From Treponema sp. UBA4267 (GTDB lineage Bacteria > Spirochaetota > Spirochaetia > Treponematales > Treponemataceae): 56,118 nucleotides of DNA. The notes below the pieces were generated by a model, which searched no databases, had not been told where the DNA came from, and saw only the letters and a program-made list of their open reading frames with translations. The DNA is taken from assembly GCA_002395155.1 (NCBI GenBank), contig DGWD01000009.1, forward strand, positions 1 to 56,118, in the 5' to 3' direction. A program made the position numbers and the translations under genes. Each line of letters begins with the position of its first letter. Positions within the stretch are counted from its first letter, which is position 1. Positions 1 through 7,882 of the stretch are shown one piece after another.

Positions 1-624
1 AGTACCATCTTCGCGGCGTGTACACTGTTCTGGAGTGAACTTACAGCGTCCATGTGATGTACCAATTGAAATTGCAAGTGAGTCACATCCTGTTTTTGAT
101 GTGAAGTCAATTACTTCTTCTGGTTTTGTATATTTTGATTCTTCAGCAGCAACATCTTCTTCTACACCGCCAAGAACACCAAGTTCTGCTTCTACAGTTA
201 CATCGAACTGGTGAGCATATTCTACAACTTTCTTTGTAAGTGCAACGTTTTCATCGTAAGGAAGTGCAGAACCGTCGATCATTACAGAAGAGAATCCGTT
301 ATCGATACAGTCTTTTGCTACTTCAAAGTTTGGACCATGGTCAAGGTGAAGAGCGATAGGAATATCACATCCAAGTTCGTGAGCATATTCTACAGCACCA
401 CGAGCCATGTTACGAAGGATGTTTGCATTAGCGTATGCACGAGCTCCTTTTGAAACCTGGAGAATAACTGGTGATTTTGTTTCAACACAAGCCATGATGA
501 TAGCCTGCATCTGTTCCATATTATTGAAGTTATATGCTGGAATAGCATATCCGCCTTTCATAGCCTTTGCAAACATATCACGTGTGTTTACGAGGCCGAG
601 ATCTTTGTAACTAACAATAGCCAT
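1..624 (-). CDS. fba: Fructose-bisphosphate aldolase class II, N-terminal part (cut by window edge)
   Basis: Translating the minus strand from the ATG at 624 gives an open frame of 208 codons that runs off the window start. It begins MAIVSYKDLGLVNTRD and contains ALHLDHG, a zinc-ligand region typical of class II (metal-dependent) aldolases, followed by GFSSVMIDGSALPYDEN and AISIGTSHG. The family cleaves fructose 1,6-bisphosphate to dihydroxyacetone phosphate and glyceraldehyde 3-phosphate in glycolysis and gluconeogenesis. An AAGGAAG ribosome binding site lies just upstream of the start. The gene is divergent from flaA. The C-terminal part lies outside the window, so full length cannot be judged. 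Confidence 0.93.
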   Translation of the reverse strand, partial: MAIVSYKDLGLVNTRDMFAKAMKGGYAIPAYNFNNMEQMQAIIMACVETKSPVILQVSKGARAYANANILRNMARGAVEYAHELGCDIPIALHLDHGPNFEVAKDCIDNGFSSVMIDGSALPYDENVALTKKVVEYAHQFDVTVEAELGVLGGVEEDVAAEESKYTKPEEVIDFTSKTGCDSLAISIGTSHGRCKFTPEQCTRREDGT

Positions 625-815
625 AAATACTTCCTTTGATAGAGTCGTAAGACTCAGTTTTTTGTTATTGATAATATATTTCAATTTGAATATTTATTCA
701 ATTGTCTGTAAAGGACTTGTTAGTTTATACAAACAATATCAGGTATTTTTTAGGTTCAGTCTAAAGTTTTAGGTTTGACAAAGAATTGTATAGGAAATAT
801 AATTGATAAAAGTAA

Positions 816-840
816 TAAATTTGAATAATTATGCCGATAA
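816..840 (+). promoter_or_regulatory. Sigma-28 (FliA)-type promoter of the flaA pair
   Basis: GCCGATAA at 833-840 matches all eight bases of the enterobacterial FliA -10 consensus. A TAAATTTG stretch begins at 816 and resembles the -35 element, but the gap from TAAA to GCCGATAA is 13 nt instead of the usual 15, so the -35 call is tentative. The predicted transcript starts near 847 and gives a 45-nt leader with an AAGGAG ribosome binding site before flaA at 892. Confidence 0.6.
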
Positions 841-891
841 AATATTAGAGAAAATCTTTTGTCGGAATGATAAAAGTTCAAGGAGTTTTGC

Positions 892-1653
892 ATGAAAAGG
901 GGACTTAAAGTCTTTGTTGGTCTTGCATGTCTTTTTGTAATTGGTTTGCCAGTATTTGCACAGCCAAGTTCGAAGAGTATCGAGACATTCGTAATGGATG
1001 ATTTTGATTCTGCTGGTTCGCAGAATTATATGTATGATGGTAAGGCTTACGGCTGGGATTGGGCTGTAAACTCAAGTAGATTTGTGGCTGAAGATTATCC
1101 AAAAACAGGATATTACGAAGGCGTTCCTAATTCTTTGAAACAGTTGTATAAAGGAACTGATAAAGAATTTAAAGTTTTTGGTGTAAAAACAGCATTTAAT
1201 CGTAAAGGTGATAACTGGTTTGAAGTATATCCAACAGCAGATGACAAGCCTTTTGAGATTCCTTTTGTAGGAACTGTAAGTCAGCTTGATTTCTGGGTAT
1301 GGGGAGCAAATTACAACTACTATCTTGAAGTTATGGTAAGAGATGCTGTAGGTGTTGTTCACGTATTAAAAGCAGGAAGCCTTGCATTTAATGGTTGGAA
1401 AAATATTGTTGTAAATATTCCTGGTTGGCTTCAGCAGCATTCACATTTGCGTTCTGGTCCAGCAGACATGACTTTTGTTGGTTTTAGAATCCGTTCTGAT
1501 GCAGAAGAATATGTTGATAACTATGTAATCTTCTTTGATCAGATTAAATATACTTCTAATTCACTTTCTAACATCTTTGATGGTTATGAATTGAAGGAAG
1601 TTGATTTTGGTGATAGTGAAGGTTCGTCATCAGACAGTAAGGAGGTTGAGTAA
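892..1653 (+). CDS. flaA: Flagellar filament outer layer (sheath) protein FlaA, first copy
   Basis: This is a 253-residue secreted protein. Residues 1-23 form a signal peptide ending VFA before Gln24. The body carries FlaA-family features: VMDDFDSAG near the mature N-terminus, an FGVKTAFNRKGDNWFEVYP block, SQLDFWVWGANYNYYLEVM, and FNGWKNIVVNIPGWL. FlaA proteins coat the FlaB core of spirochaete periplasmic flagella. The gene has an AAGGAG site and ends in TAATG, overlapping the start of the second flaA, so translation is probably coupled. The C-terminal tail is acidic and serine-rich. It is expected to follow the late-flagellar sigma-28 promoter upstream. Confidence 0.9.
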   Translation: MKRGLKVFVGLACLFVIGLPVFAQPSSKSIETFVMDDFDSAGSQNYMYDGKAYGWDWAVNSSRFVAEDYPKTGYYEGVPNSLKQLYKGTDKEFKVFGVKTAFNRKGDNWFEVYPTADDKPFEIPFVGTVSQLDFWVWGANYNYYLEVMVRDAVGVVHVLKAGSLAFNGWKNIVVNIPGWLQQHSHLRSGPADMTFVGFRIRSDAEEYVDNYVIFFDQIKYTSNSLSNIFDGYELKEVDFGDSEGSSSDSKEVE

Positions 1654-2375
1654 TGAAAAAGCTTGTTACTTTAAGTGCAATTGCCTTCTTGGCTGCAGGT
1701 TTAGCTTTTGCTCAGACATCAAGTTTGCAGGAACCAAATCCAGAAAGCGTTGGTGCAGATTCAGCAATGGCTTCTTTGAGAGAAGTTTCTGTTGATAAGT
1801 TTGAACGTGAAGGTTCATGGAATGTTCACATTTCTGCAGATGATGGTGTAATTGCAGGTCGTATTTTTGAAGGAAATCCTTCAATGAAAGATCCTCTTCC
1901 TGAAGATGAAGGAAAAGAGGATGAAGATAAATTAGTTTATGGTGTAAGAGTTGATTTTTTCCGCCGTGGACGTAACTCATTTACAATTAAATCTGGTAGA
2001 CCTTTAGCAATTGAAGGTACAACAAAGACTATTTCTATGTGGGTTTGTGGACGTAATCAGGATCATGAAATGTACGCTTTAGTACAGGATTATTTTGGAC
2101 GTAACTACGAATTGTATATGGGAAGTCTTGGATTTAGTGGATGGAAAAAACTTACTTGTGTAGTTCCTCCTAGTCCAGATGGAGAACATGGAATTGTACA
2201 GTCAAGTGCTTATTATGGTGATAAGCCTGGTCTTAAGATTCTTGGTTTCCGTGTAGATTGTAATCCAGTTCAGGCACGTGGAACATACTATATGTACCTT
2301 GATGATCTTCGTGTTGTAACTGATCTTTATGACATGGAAAATCATGATGAAGATGATATGGCTGATAACTGGTAG
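1653..2375 (+). CDS. flaA: Flagellar filament outer layer (sheath) protein FlaA, second copy
   Basis: This 240-residue FlaA paralogue has a signal peptide ending LAFA before Gln21. It shares the family blocks of the first copy but differs in sequence: YGVRVDFFRRGRNSFTIKSGRP, TISMWVCGRNQDHEMYALV and FSGWKKLTCVVPP. Its first base overlaps the last base of the preceding stop codon, and AAGGAGG lies inside the end of the upstream gene. Two adjacent FlaA-type genes next to an aldolase gene fit treponemal gene order. The C-terminus is acidic. A strong terminator follows, so the pair forms a two-gene transcription unit. Confidence 0.9.
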   Translation: MKKLVTLSAIAFLAAGLAFAQTSSLQEPNPESVGADSAMASLREVSVDKFEREGSWNVHISADDGVIAGRIFEGNPSMKDPLPEDEGKEDEDKLVYGVRVDFFRRGRNSFTIKSGRPLAIEGTTKTISMWVCGRNQDHEMYALVQDYFGRNYELYMGSLGFSGWKKLTCVVPPSPDGEHGIVQSSAYYGDKPGLKILGFRVDCNPVQARGTYYMYLDDLRVVTDLYDMENHDEDDMADNW

Positions 2376-2395
2376 TCTTTAATTAATGCAAAATC

Positions 2396-2427
2396 AAGGA
2401 CGTTCGAAAGGACGTCCTTTTTTTTTA
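2396..2427 (+). terminator. Intrinsic terminator after the flaA pair
   Basis: An 8-bp stem, AAGGACGT (2396-2403) with ACGTCCTT (2412-2419), encloses an 8-nt loop and is followed by an uninterrupted T run. It lies 20 nt after the flaA stop codon. Confidence 0.85.
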
Positions 2428-2502
2428 TTGGGGGTTTATTACAAAACCCTCAAAACGGCGAAGTCAAGGCTTTAAGCGTGAGCGTGCCTTGACTCGACGT
2501 AT
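2427..2502 (+). repeat. Dispersed hairpin repeat, copy 1
   Basis: This 76-bp sequence recurs at 50928-51003 with a single mismatch, and 40 bp of it recur inverted at 56079-56118. It has two potential stems: GGGTTT with AAACCC near its start, and GTCAAGGC (2463-2470) with GCCTTGAC (2485-2492) around a GC-richer loop. Here it starts directly at the end of a terminator T run. It looks like a REP- or MITE-like non-coding element. Confidence 0.8.
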
Positions 2503-2529
2503 TTAAAAAGTTTTCTTTGGATTGTTTAA

Positions 2530-3252
2530 TTATTTTAATTTGTAAAATTTAGTTCGTTTTAGGGTTTTTGTATTTTCTAAAAGTTCCATATGTAAGAAAA
2601 CCCAGGTAATAAGATTTGGATTTTTGTATATTCTTGCAGGTATAGTCTTATCTTTTTCTAATTCATTTCTCAAATCTTTTGTTGTAAATTCTTGATTTAA
2701 GCTTGCAGGCAGTAAAGATAAATAATCTTTTTTTGAATTAAAACGTCTTGTATTAATTATTTCTTCCAGATACTTGTTAGTCTTTATCCAATTTTTTTTG
2801 TAACGCCTTTTTTTGTTTTTTGATTGAACTGGTTCGTTTGTTCTTTTTCTCTCCTCTGTCATTTCTATTTCTACAATTTCAAGAGAGAAGTGTGGGTTTA
2901 GAAGGATTGAAGTTAGACCTGTTATTTCCTTAAAAATATCATAAATATTCCCTTTTACAGGACTTTTTTTATTTGAAATTAGTTTGTTATTTTCATCGTA
3001 TGTTTTGATTCTTTTTGAAATGACTAGGGGGTAAACGATTTTTACATTGTGGCCATTGTTTATTGTGGACTGAATTTTATTTAATAGCTTTGAAAGGTTT
3101 TTTGTCTGAATTTCAATTATATTTCCGTTTTTGCTGACAATATCATAAATATATCCGTCTTGTTCAACTTCTGTTTTCCCCTGGTAAATTTCTGAATATA
3201 AAACTTTTAAGCTGTGGTGAAGATTACTTTCGTTGATGGTGGAAAATCCCAT
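2530..3252 (-). CDS. Conserved hypothetical protein, possible PD-(D/E)XK-fold
   Basis: This 240-residue cytoplasmic protein has no signal peptide or membrane segment. It starts at the ATG at 3252, behind AAAGGAT. Residues 35-52 contain YDIV followed by IIEIQTKNL. That spacing of an Asp and an E-x-Q/K strand resembles the core of restriction-endonuclease-like folds, but the assignment is weak. The middle is rich in Lys and Arg (RKRTNEPVQSKNKKRRYKK) and could contact nucleic acid. It stands alone on the minus strand between flaA and mraZ. No function is claimed. Confidence 0.6.
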   Translation of the reverse strand: MGFSTINESNLHHSLKVLYSEIYQGKTEVEQDGYIYDIVSKNGNIIEIQTKNLSKLLNKIQSTINNGHNVKIVYPLVISKRIKTYDENNKLISNKKSPVKGNIYDIFKEITGLTSILLNPHFSLEIVEIEMTEERKRTNEPVQSKNKKRRYKKNWIKTNKYLEEIINTRRFNSKKDYLSLLPASLNQEFTTKDLRNELEKDKTIPARIYKNPNLITWVFLHMELLENTKTLKRTKFYKLK

Positions 3253-3370
3253 TTTTTATCCTTTATCTATTTGTTTATTCTAATATAGCTTTATAAAAAT
3301 ATAGTATTTTAGTGAATAGGTTAAAAATTTTTAGGCCGATATTTTTATTAATTATTGGCACAAAAACCCG

Positions 3371-3398
3371 TTGACTTTAGAATTTTTTGGTATAAAAT
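3371..3398 (+). promoter_or_regulatory. Sigma-70 promoter of the mraZ/division operon
   Basis: TTGACT (3371-3376) and TAAAAT (3393-3398) are separated by 16 nt. Transcription would start near 3405, inside the first MraZ boxes, so bound MraZ would block initiation or clearance. Confidence 0.65.
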
Positions 3399-3399
3399 G

Positions 3400-3442
3400 G
3401 TGGATAAGTGGGAAATAGTGGTAAAAAGTGGTAGTAAGTGGG
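3400..3442 (+). promoter_or_regulatory. Array of five MraZ boxes overlapping the mraZ start region
   Basis: GTGG occurs at 3400, 3408, 3418, 3428 and 3438. The last four share the extended form AGTGG(G/T) and are exactly 10 bp apart, one helical turn. Known MraZ operators in Escherichia coli and mycoplasmas are direct repeats of TGGGN or AAAGTGK with a 10-bp period just upstream of mraZ. Autoregulation by MraZ is therefore very likely. Confidence 0.85.
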
Positions 3443-3443
3443 T

Positions 3444-3887
3444 ATGAATCTTCTAACTGGTGAATACAATAATACGATTGATGATAAGGGCCGTGTCTCA
3501 TTCCCTGTGAAATTGAGAAGTGCTGTAAATCAAGACGTAGTTATGGTCACCAAAGGTTTAGATCGCTGCTTATGGCTTTTTACTGCTGAAGAGTGGGAAG
3601 CTTTTCAATCTAAATTGATGTCAAATGCATCAATGATGAAAAGTAAGAGCTTGAATGTTGTGAGACATTTTATTGCACCAGCACAACCTGTCGAGTTTGA
3701 TAAAAATGGCCGTCTTTCTATTCCACAGAGTTTGCGTGAATATGCCAGTCTTTCCAAGGACTGTACAATACTTGGTATTGCTAAGTACATGGAATTATGG
3801 GATGCACAAACTTATAAAGAATATCTTGCTGCGACTGAGGATTCCTTCCGAGACGCTGCAGAAGAATTTAATGATATAAATTTCTAA
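3444..3887 (+). CDS. mraZ: Transcriptional regulator MraZ
   Basis: This protein of about 147 residues has the tandem AbrB-like MraZ folds. The first half has GEYNNTIDDKGRVSFPVKLR and GLDRCLWLFTAEEW, and the second half has EFDKNGRLSIPQSLREYASL. MraZ forms ring-shaped oligomers and binds repeated GTGG boxes upstream of its own operon. An upstream in-frame GTG at 3438 lies within the last MraZ box; the ATG at 3444 matches the usual family N-terminus and is preferred. It heads the division operon and is followed at 36 nt by rsmH. Confidence 0.95.
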   Translation: MNLLTGEYNNTIDDKGRVSFPVKLRSAVNQDVVMVTKGLDRCLWLFTAEEWEAFQSKLMSNASMMKSKSLNVVRHFIAPAQPVEFDKNGRLSIPQSLREYASLSKDCTILGIAKYMELWDAQTYKEYLAATEDSFRDAAEEFNDINF

Positions 3888-3923
3888 AAGTATAAAAATT
3901 TATAAACAGGTGGGAATAATAAA

Positions 3924-4910
3924 GTGGAAATCGTACACACTCCGGTTTTGTTAAATGAGTGTTTAAAATATCTTTCTCCTGTAGGTGAGCCATTTGAGAG
4001 TCACTGTCTAATGATTGATTCGACTCTTGGTGAAGGTGGCCATACTTATAATTTCCTTAAAAAATTTCCTGGTTTATCTGTTGTGGGTTTGGATGCGGAT
4101 GCTGTAATTCAATCACGTGCAAAGGAGCGTTTGGCTGAATTTGGTGACCGTGTTCATTTTTTTAACGGATGGTTTAACGAATTTTACGATAACTATCCTG
4201 AAGAATATGAAAAACCTGATTTAATTTTATTTGATTTAGGTATTTCGGTTTTTCATTATGAGAAAGCTGAAAGAGGTTTTTCTTTTAGACATGATGAAAA
4301 ACTTGATATGAGATTAAATGCAAATAGTGAGACTTCAGCGGAGAATTTAGTTAATGATCTGCCTGAAGAAAAACTTGCAGACTTAATCTATCTCTATGGT
4401 GAAGAAAAGTTAAGCCGTAGAATTGCCAAGGCAATTGTTGAAGCAAGAAGTGGTGGAAGAATTGAATCTTCTAAGGCTTTGGCCGAAATTATTTGGAATG
4501 CAGTGCCTGCTAATTATCGTTATGGAAATATTCATCCTGCAACAAGAACATTTCAAGCTTTGCGTATTGCAGTTAATAGTGAATTGAAGAGGCTTCCAGA
4601 TGCTCTTCAAAACGCTTTTAGAGATTTGAAAGTAGGTGGAAAGATGGGTGTTATTACTTTTCATTCGCTGGAAGATCGTATAGTTAAAAATTATTTTAGA
4701 AATCTGGGAAAACAGTGTGTTTGCCCTCCTGAAGTTGCAGTTTGCCGATGTGGAGGTCATGCTTGTGCTGAATTAATTACCAGAAAGCCTGTTGTGCCAA
4801 GTGATGAAGAAATTAAAGTTAATTCTCCATCTAGAAGTGCAAAACTTAGGGTGATTAGAAAAATAAAGGATGATACAGAGTACCATCTTGCAGGGGTTAT
4901 TGGATACTAA
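3924..4910 (+). CDS. rsmH: 16S rRNA (cytosine1402-N4)-methyltransferase RsmH
   Basis: The 328-residue protein starts at GTG 3924, behind AGGTGGGA. The family N-terminus HTPVLLNECLKYLSP is followed by the S-adenosylmethionine loop DSTLGEGGHT, LILFDLGIS, RGFSFRHDEKLDMRL and the late motif GVITFHSLEDRIVKNYF. It methylates C1402 of 16S rRNA. A Cys cluster (CVCPPEVAVCRCGGHAC) near residue 265 is a common variant feature of this family. It is the second gene of the division operon and ends one base before ftsL. Confidence 0.96.
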   Translation: MEIVHTPVLLNECLKYLSPVGEPFESHCLMIDSTLGEGGHTYNFLKKFPGLSVVGLDADAVIQSRAKERLAEFGDRVHFFNGWFNEFYDNYPEEYEKPDLILFDLGISVFHYEKAERGFSFRHDEKLDMRLNANSETSAENLVNDLPEEKLADLIYLYGEEKLSRRIAKAIVEARSGGRIESSKALAEIIWNAVPANYRYGNIHPATRTFQALRIAVNSELKRLPDALQNAFRDLKVGGKMGVITFHSLEDRIVKNYFRNLGKQCVCPPEVAVCRCGGHACAELITRKPVVPSDEEIKVNSPSRSAKLRVIRKIKDDTEYHLAGVIGY

Positions 4911-4911
4911 A

Positions 4912-5214
4912 ATGAAGGGGAAGTTTAAAGATTTTATTTTTAAGTTTTTAATCTGTATTTTTGTACTTACTATTCCTGCTATGTTGTGTTTGTATGCTGT
5001 TCAGGCAAGACAGTACACAATTTTAACAAATGAAGTTAAGGACCTGGAAAAACGCCAGGAGAAATTGATAGAGGAGAACAAAAAACTTGTAAGCGATATT
5101 GCAATTCTTTCGAGTGCAGACAGAATTGAAAAAATAGCTGTAGAAGAACTTGGAATGCATAAAGCTGAAAAGGAAGATATTGTTCGAGTTGAAATGACCG
5201 GAGAGAAAAAATGA
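4912..5214 (+). CDS. ftsL: FtsL-like division protein
   Basis: This 100-residue bitopic protein has a short basic N-terminus, one membrane segment at about residues 9-28 and a Lys/Glu-rich coiled coil at about 36-65. FtsL proteins are recognised mainly by this architecture and by position between rsmH and the murein genes, which is the case here. FtsL acts with FtsQ and FtsB to activate septal peptidoglycan synthesis. An in-frame ATG at 4870 lies inside rsmH and would add a 14-residue non-family tail, so the ATG at 4912 is preferred, although no strong ribosome binding site is visible. It overlaps murF by 4 nt. Confidence 0.75.
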   Translation: MKGKFKDFIFKFLICIFVLTIPAMLCLYAVQARQYTILTNEVKDLEKRQEKLIEENKKLVSDIAILSSADRIEKIAVEELGMHKAEKEDIVRVEMTGEKK

Positions 5215-6659
5215 GTGTCACATTATTAACTAAAGATGAATTGCTGTCTGCTTTGAATGGAGAACAGATTGGACATGCTGATTGTATTTTTAATGATGTT
5301 CAAACTGACAGTCGTAATGTAAGTTCTGAGAAAAAATGTATGTTTGTTCCTCTTGTTGGAGAATTTCAGAATGGACATAAGTATATTCCTGATGTTTTGG
5401 TAAAGAAAGCTTCCGTCATCATCTTAAACAAAAGTGAGTATAAGAAAGATAAAGACGTTTATGAAAAAATGGCTGGCGAAAATCCAGATGTTTGTTTTAT
5501 TTGTGTAGAAAATACTTTAACTGCTTTACAAAATGCTGCTGAAGCTTATGTAAATAAAGTTGCAAAAAGCATGATTAGAGTTTCGATTACAGGATCAAGC
5601 GGTAAGACAACAACTAAGGAAATGATGGTTGCTGTTTGTAAGGCTTATTTTGGTGATGAAAATGTAGCTTATACAAAAGGTAATTTTAATTCTGAAACCG
5701 GCCTTCCGTTATCAGTTTTTAAGATTCGTGGTGATGAAAAAATTGGTATTTTTGAAATGGGAATGAACCGTGTAAATGAAATTGGCGAAATTTCTAAGGT
5801 ATGGAAGTCTCAGTATGGCATTATTACTAATATTGGAACTGCCCATATTGGTATTTTAGGTAGTCGAGAAAATATTGCAAAAGAAAAAAGAAAGTCTTTC
5901 GATTATATCCCATCTAATGGAGCAGCTTTTGTTTGTTCCAGCGATTCTTATGGTGATTTTTGCTGTGAAAATGTAAAAGGAAAGAAAATAAAATATGGTC
6001 CTGATGTAGATGAAAAAATAAGTGGTGTTAAATTCCTTGAAGATAAGGGGTTGTTTGGCAGCTGCTTTTGTATTGATGGACTTAAAGTTCAACTATCTTT
6101 ATCGGGCCTTTATAATTATACAAATGCTTTGGCGGTAATTGCTTGTGCAAAGGAACTTGGAATTCCTGCAGAAGCAATTAAGAAAGGTCTTGAAAATGTA
6201 ACTGCCGTTTCTGGAAGAATGGAAACAAAGCAGGTTCTTTTGAAGAACAATAAAAAGGCTATTTTGATTAAGGATTGTTATAATGCGAATCTGGATTCAA
6301 TGCTTAAGGTTATTGAGTTTTGTAACAGTCTTAAAGAAATTGGTAAGAAAATTTTTGTACTGGCAGATATGAAGGAATTGGGATCTGAATCTGAAAAATC
6401 CCACCAGATTGTTGGTCAGGAAGTAAATAAGGTTAATCCTGATTATGTGTTTATGATTGGTCAGGAAATGAAAGCTGGTTTTGATGTTTTACAGAATAAA
6501 GATAAAGCTTTCTGGTATGAAGAAAAGGGAAAGGATACTTTTAGGAAAATTGCAGAGAAAATTAACTGTGTTGCCGATGAAAATGATGTAATTTTGCTTA
6601 AAGGTTCTCATTCAATGGAACTGGAAAATCTGCTTCCTCTTTTGGTGAATGAAGAATAG
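5211..6659 (+). CDS. murF: UDP-N-acetylmuramoyl-tripeptide--D-alanyl-D-alanine ligase
   Basis: The 482-residue protein has the Mur ligase layout. The N-terminal substrate domain is followed by the ATP loop GSSGKTTT (residues 128-135), FNSETGLPLSVF, the GMNRVNEIGEI motif typical of MurF, NIGTAHIG, and the C-terminal domain with DCYNANLDSM. MurF adds D-Ala-D-Ala to the UDP-MurNAc tripeptide in the cytoplasm. An ATGA overlap couples it to ftsL. It is the only Mur ligase in this cluster; mraY, murD, murG and ftsI are absent. Confidence 0.95.
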   Translation: MSVTLLTKDELLSALNGEQIGHADCIFNDVQTDSRNVSSEKKCMFVPLVGEFQNGHKYIPDVLVKKASVIILNKSEYKKDKDVYEKMAGENPDVCFICVENTLTALQNAAEAYVNKVAKSMIRVSITGSSGKTTTKEMMVAVCKAYFGDENVAYTKGNFNSETGLPLSVFKIRGDEKIGIFEMGMNRVNEIGEISKVWKSQYGIITNIGTAHIGILGSRENIAKEKRKSFDYIPSNGAAFVCSSDSYGDFCCENVKGKKIKYGPDVDEKISGVKFLEDKGLFGSCFCIDGLKVQLSLSGLYNYTNALAVIACAKELGIPAEAIKKGLENVTAVSGRMETKQVLLKNNKKAILIKDCYNANLDSMLKVIEFCNSLKEIGKKIFVLADMKELGSESEKSHQIVGQEVNKVNPDYVFMIGQEMKAGFDVLQNKDKAFWYEEKGKDTFRKIAEKINCVADENDVILLKGSHSMELENLLPLLVNEE

Positions 6660-6675
6660 GGATTGTAGGAAAAAG

Positions 6676-7863
6676 ATGAGTCAGTTTACTTTTTATGCAA
6701 AGAAACCTTCCGAAAACTATCACAAAGTAGATATTTGGCTTTTAGCTTCTGTTTTACTTTTGTGGGGACTTGGTATGTTTGCCTTGTTTGTTTGTTCTCA
6801 AAACTTTGCGATTCGTGCTTTTTCAGATTCTCTTTATTTTGTTAAGAGACAGTTTGTTTCTTCTTTGATTGGTTTTGTTTTACTTGTAGCTTTTATGGTG
6901 ACAGATATAAAAGTTGTAAGAAAGTTCGTTTCTGTTATCGTTATGGTTTCGATTGTTTTATGTGTTTTGACCTTTATCAAACCTTTATCAATCGAAAAAA
7001 ATGGTGCAAGACGATGGCTACGAATGCCTGGAAATTTTTCTTTTCAGCCATCTGAATTGATTAAATTTGCTATGGTTTTATTTCTTGCAAATTATTTTGA
7101 TAAGCAGGAAAAGTTGGAAAATCCAGAAGAAAAGACAGTTTTTCCTTGCGTTATTGGATTGATGGTTTTTGTTGGAGTTGTTCTGGCTCAGAAGGACTTT
7201 TCAACAGGGGTATTTATTACAGTTTTAGGTATCCTTATCTTTTTTGTTTCGGGAGCAAAATTGAGATGGATATGGCCATTTTTGTTGATAGCAATTCCTG
7301 CAGTTTTCTTAATGATTTTTTTGGAACCATATAGAATTCAGCGTGTGATTGGTTGGATTCGTCCAGACGAATTTGGTTCAACTGTAAACTATCAGGCTTT
7401 GTCTGCAAAAAAAGCAATTTCTGCTGGTGGTTTTTGGGGAAGTGGAATTGGTGCAGGTCTTACAAGAATTAACAGCATTCCTGAAATTCAGGCTGACTAC
7501 ATTTTTGCGGGTTGGGCTGAATCTATGGGATTTATTGGGGTAATTGCATACTTTGTTTTGCTTTGCTTCTTTACCTGGAGGGGTTATAGAGCAGCTTTGA
7601 TTTGTCCTGATAGATTTTCCGCTTATGCTGGATTTGGTTGTGTATCCATCATCTTTTTGCAGTCTATTGTAAATACAATGGTTGTTTGTGGTTTGTTACC
7701 TTCTACCGGTATAAACTTGCCTTTCTTTTCTTTGGGAGGTTCTTCAATCATGGTTACACTGGCAATGAGCGGATTTATATTAAATGTTTCACGTTGTGAA
7801 GAAAGTAGTGAAAAAAAATCGGAAAATGTCGAAATTTCTATAGAGACACTTTCACATTTATAA
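6676..7863 (+). CDS. ftsW: Lipid II polymerase FtsW (SEDS family)
   Basis: The protein has about 395 residues and many membrane segments. SEDS signatures are visible: KNGARRWLRMPGNFSFQPSELIKFAMVLFLANYF, then GSGIGAGLTRINSIPEIQADYIFAGWAESMGFIG, and the late GLLPSTGINLPFFSLGGSSI motif (each quoted only as a guide to the conserved loops). FtsW polymerises lipid II at the septum with a partner transpeptidase. The ATG at 6649 overlaps murF, but AGGAAAAAG directly before the ATG at 6676 favours the later start. Confidence 0.93.
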   Translation: MSQFTFYAKKPSENYHKVDIWLLASVLLLWGLGMFALFVCSQNFAIRAFSDSLYFVKRQFVSSLIGFVLLVAFMVTDIKVVRKFVSVIVMVSIVLCVLTFIKPLSIEKNGARRWLRMPGNFSFQPSELIKFAMVLFLANYFDKQEKLENPEEKTVFPCVIGLMVFVGVVLAQKDFSTGVFITVLGILIFFVSGAKLRWIWPFLLIAIPAVFLMIFLEPYRIQRVIGWIRPDEFGSTVNYQALSAKKAISAGGFWGSGIGAGLTRINSIPEIQADYIFAGWAESMGFIGVIAYFVLLCFFTWRGYRAALICPDRFSAYAGFGCVSIIFLQSIVNTMVVCGLLPSTGINLPFFSLGGSSIMVTLAMSGFILNVSRCEESSEKKSENVEISIETLSHL

Positions 7864-7882
7864 AAACTAGGGATTTATTATA

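Noticed and set aside
3322..3342. TAAA plus GCCGATAT upstream of mraZ as a sigma-28 promoter
   Set aside because: The gap is only 9 nt and a better sigma-70 promoter lies nearer the gene, within reach of the MraZ boxes.
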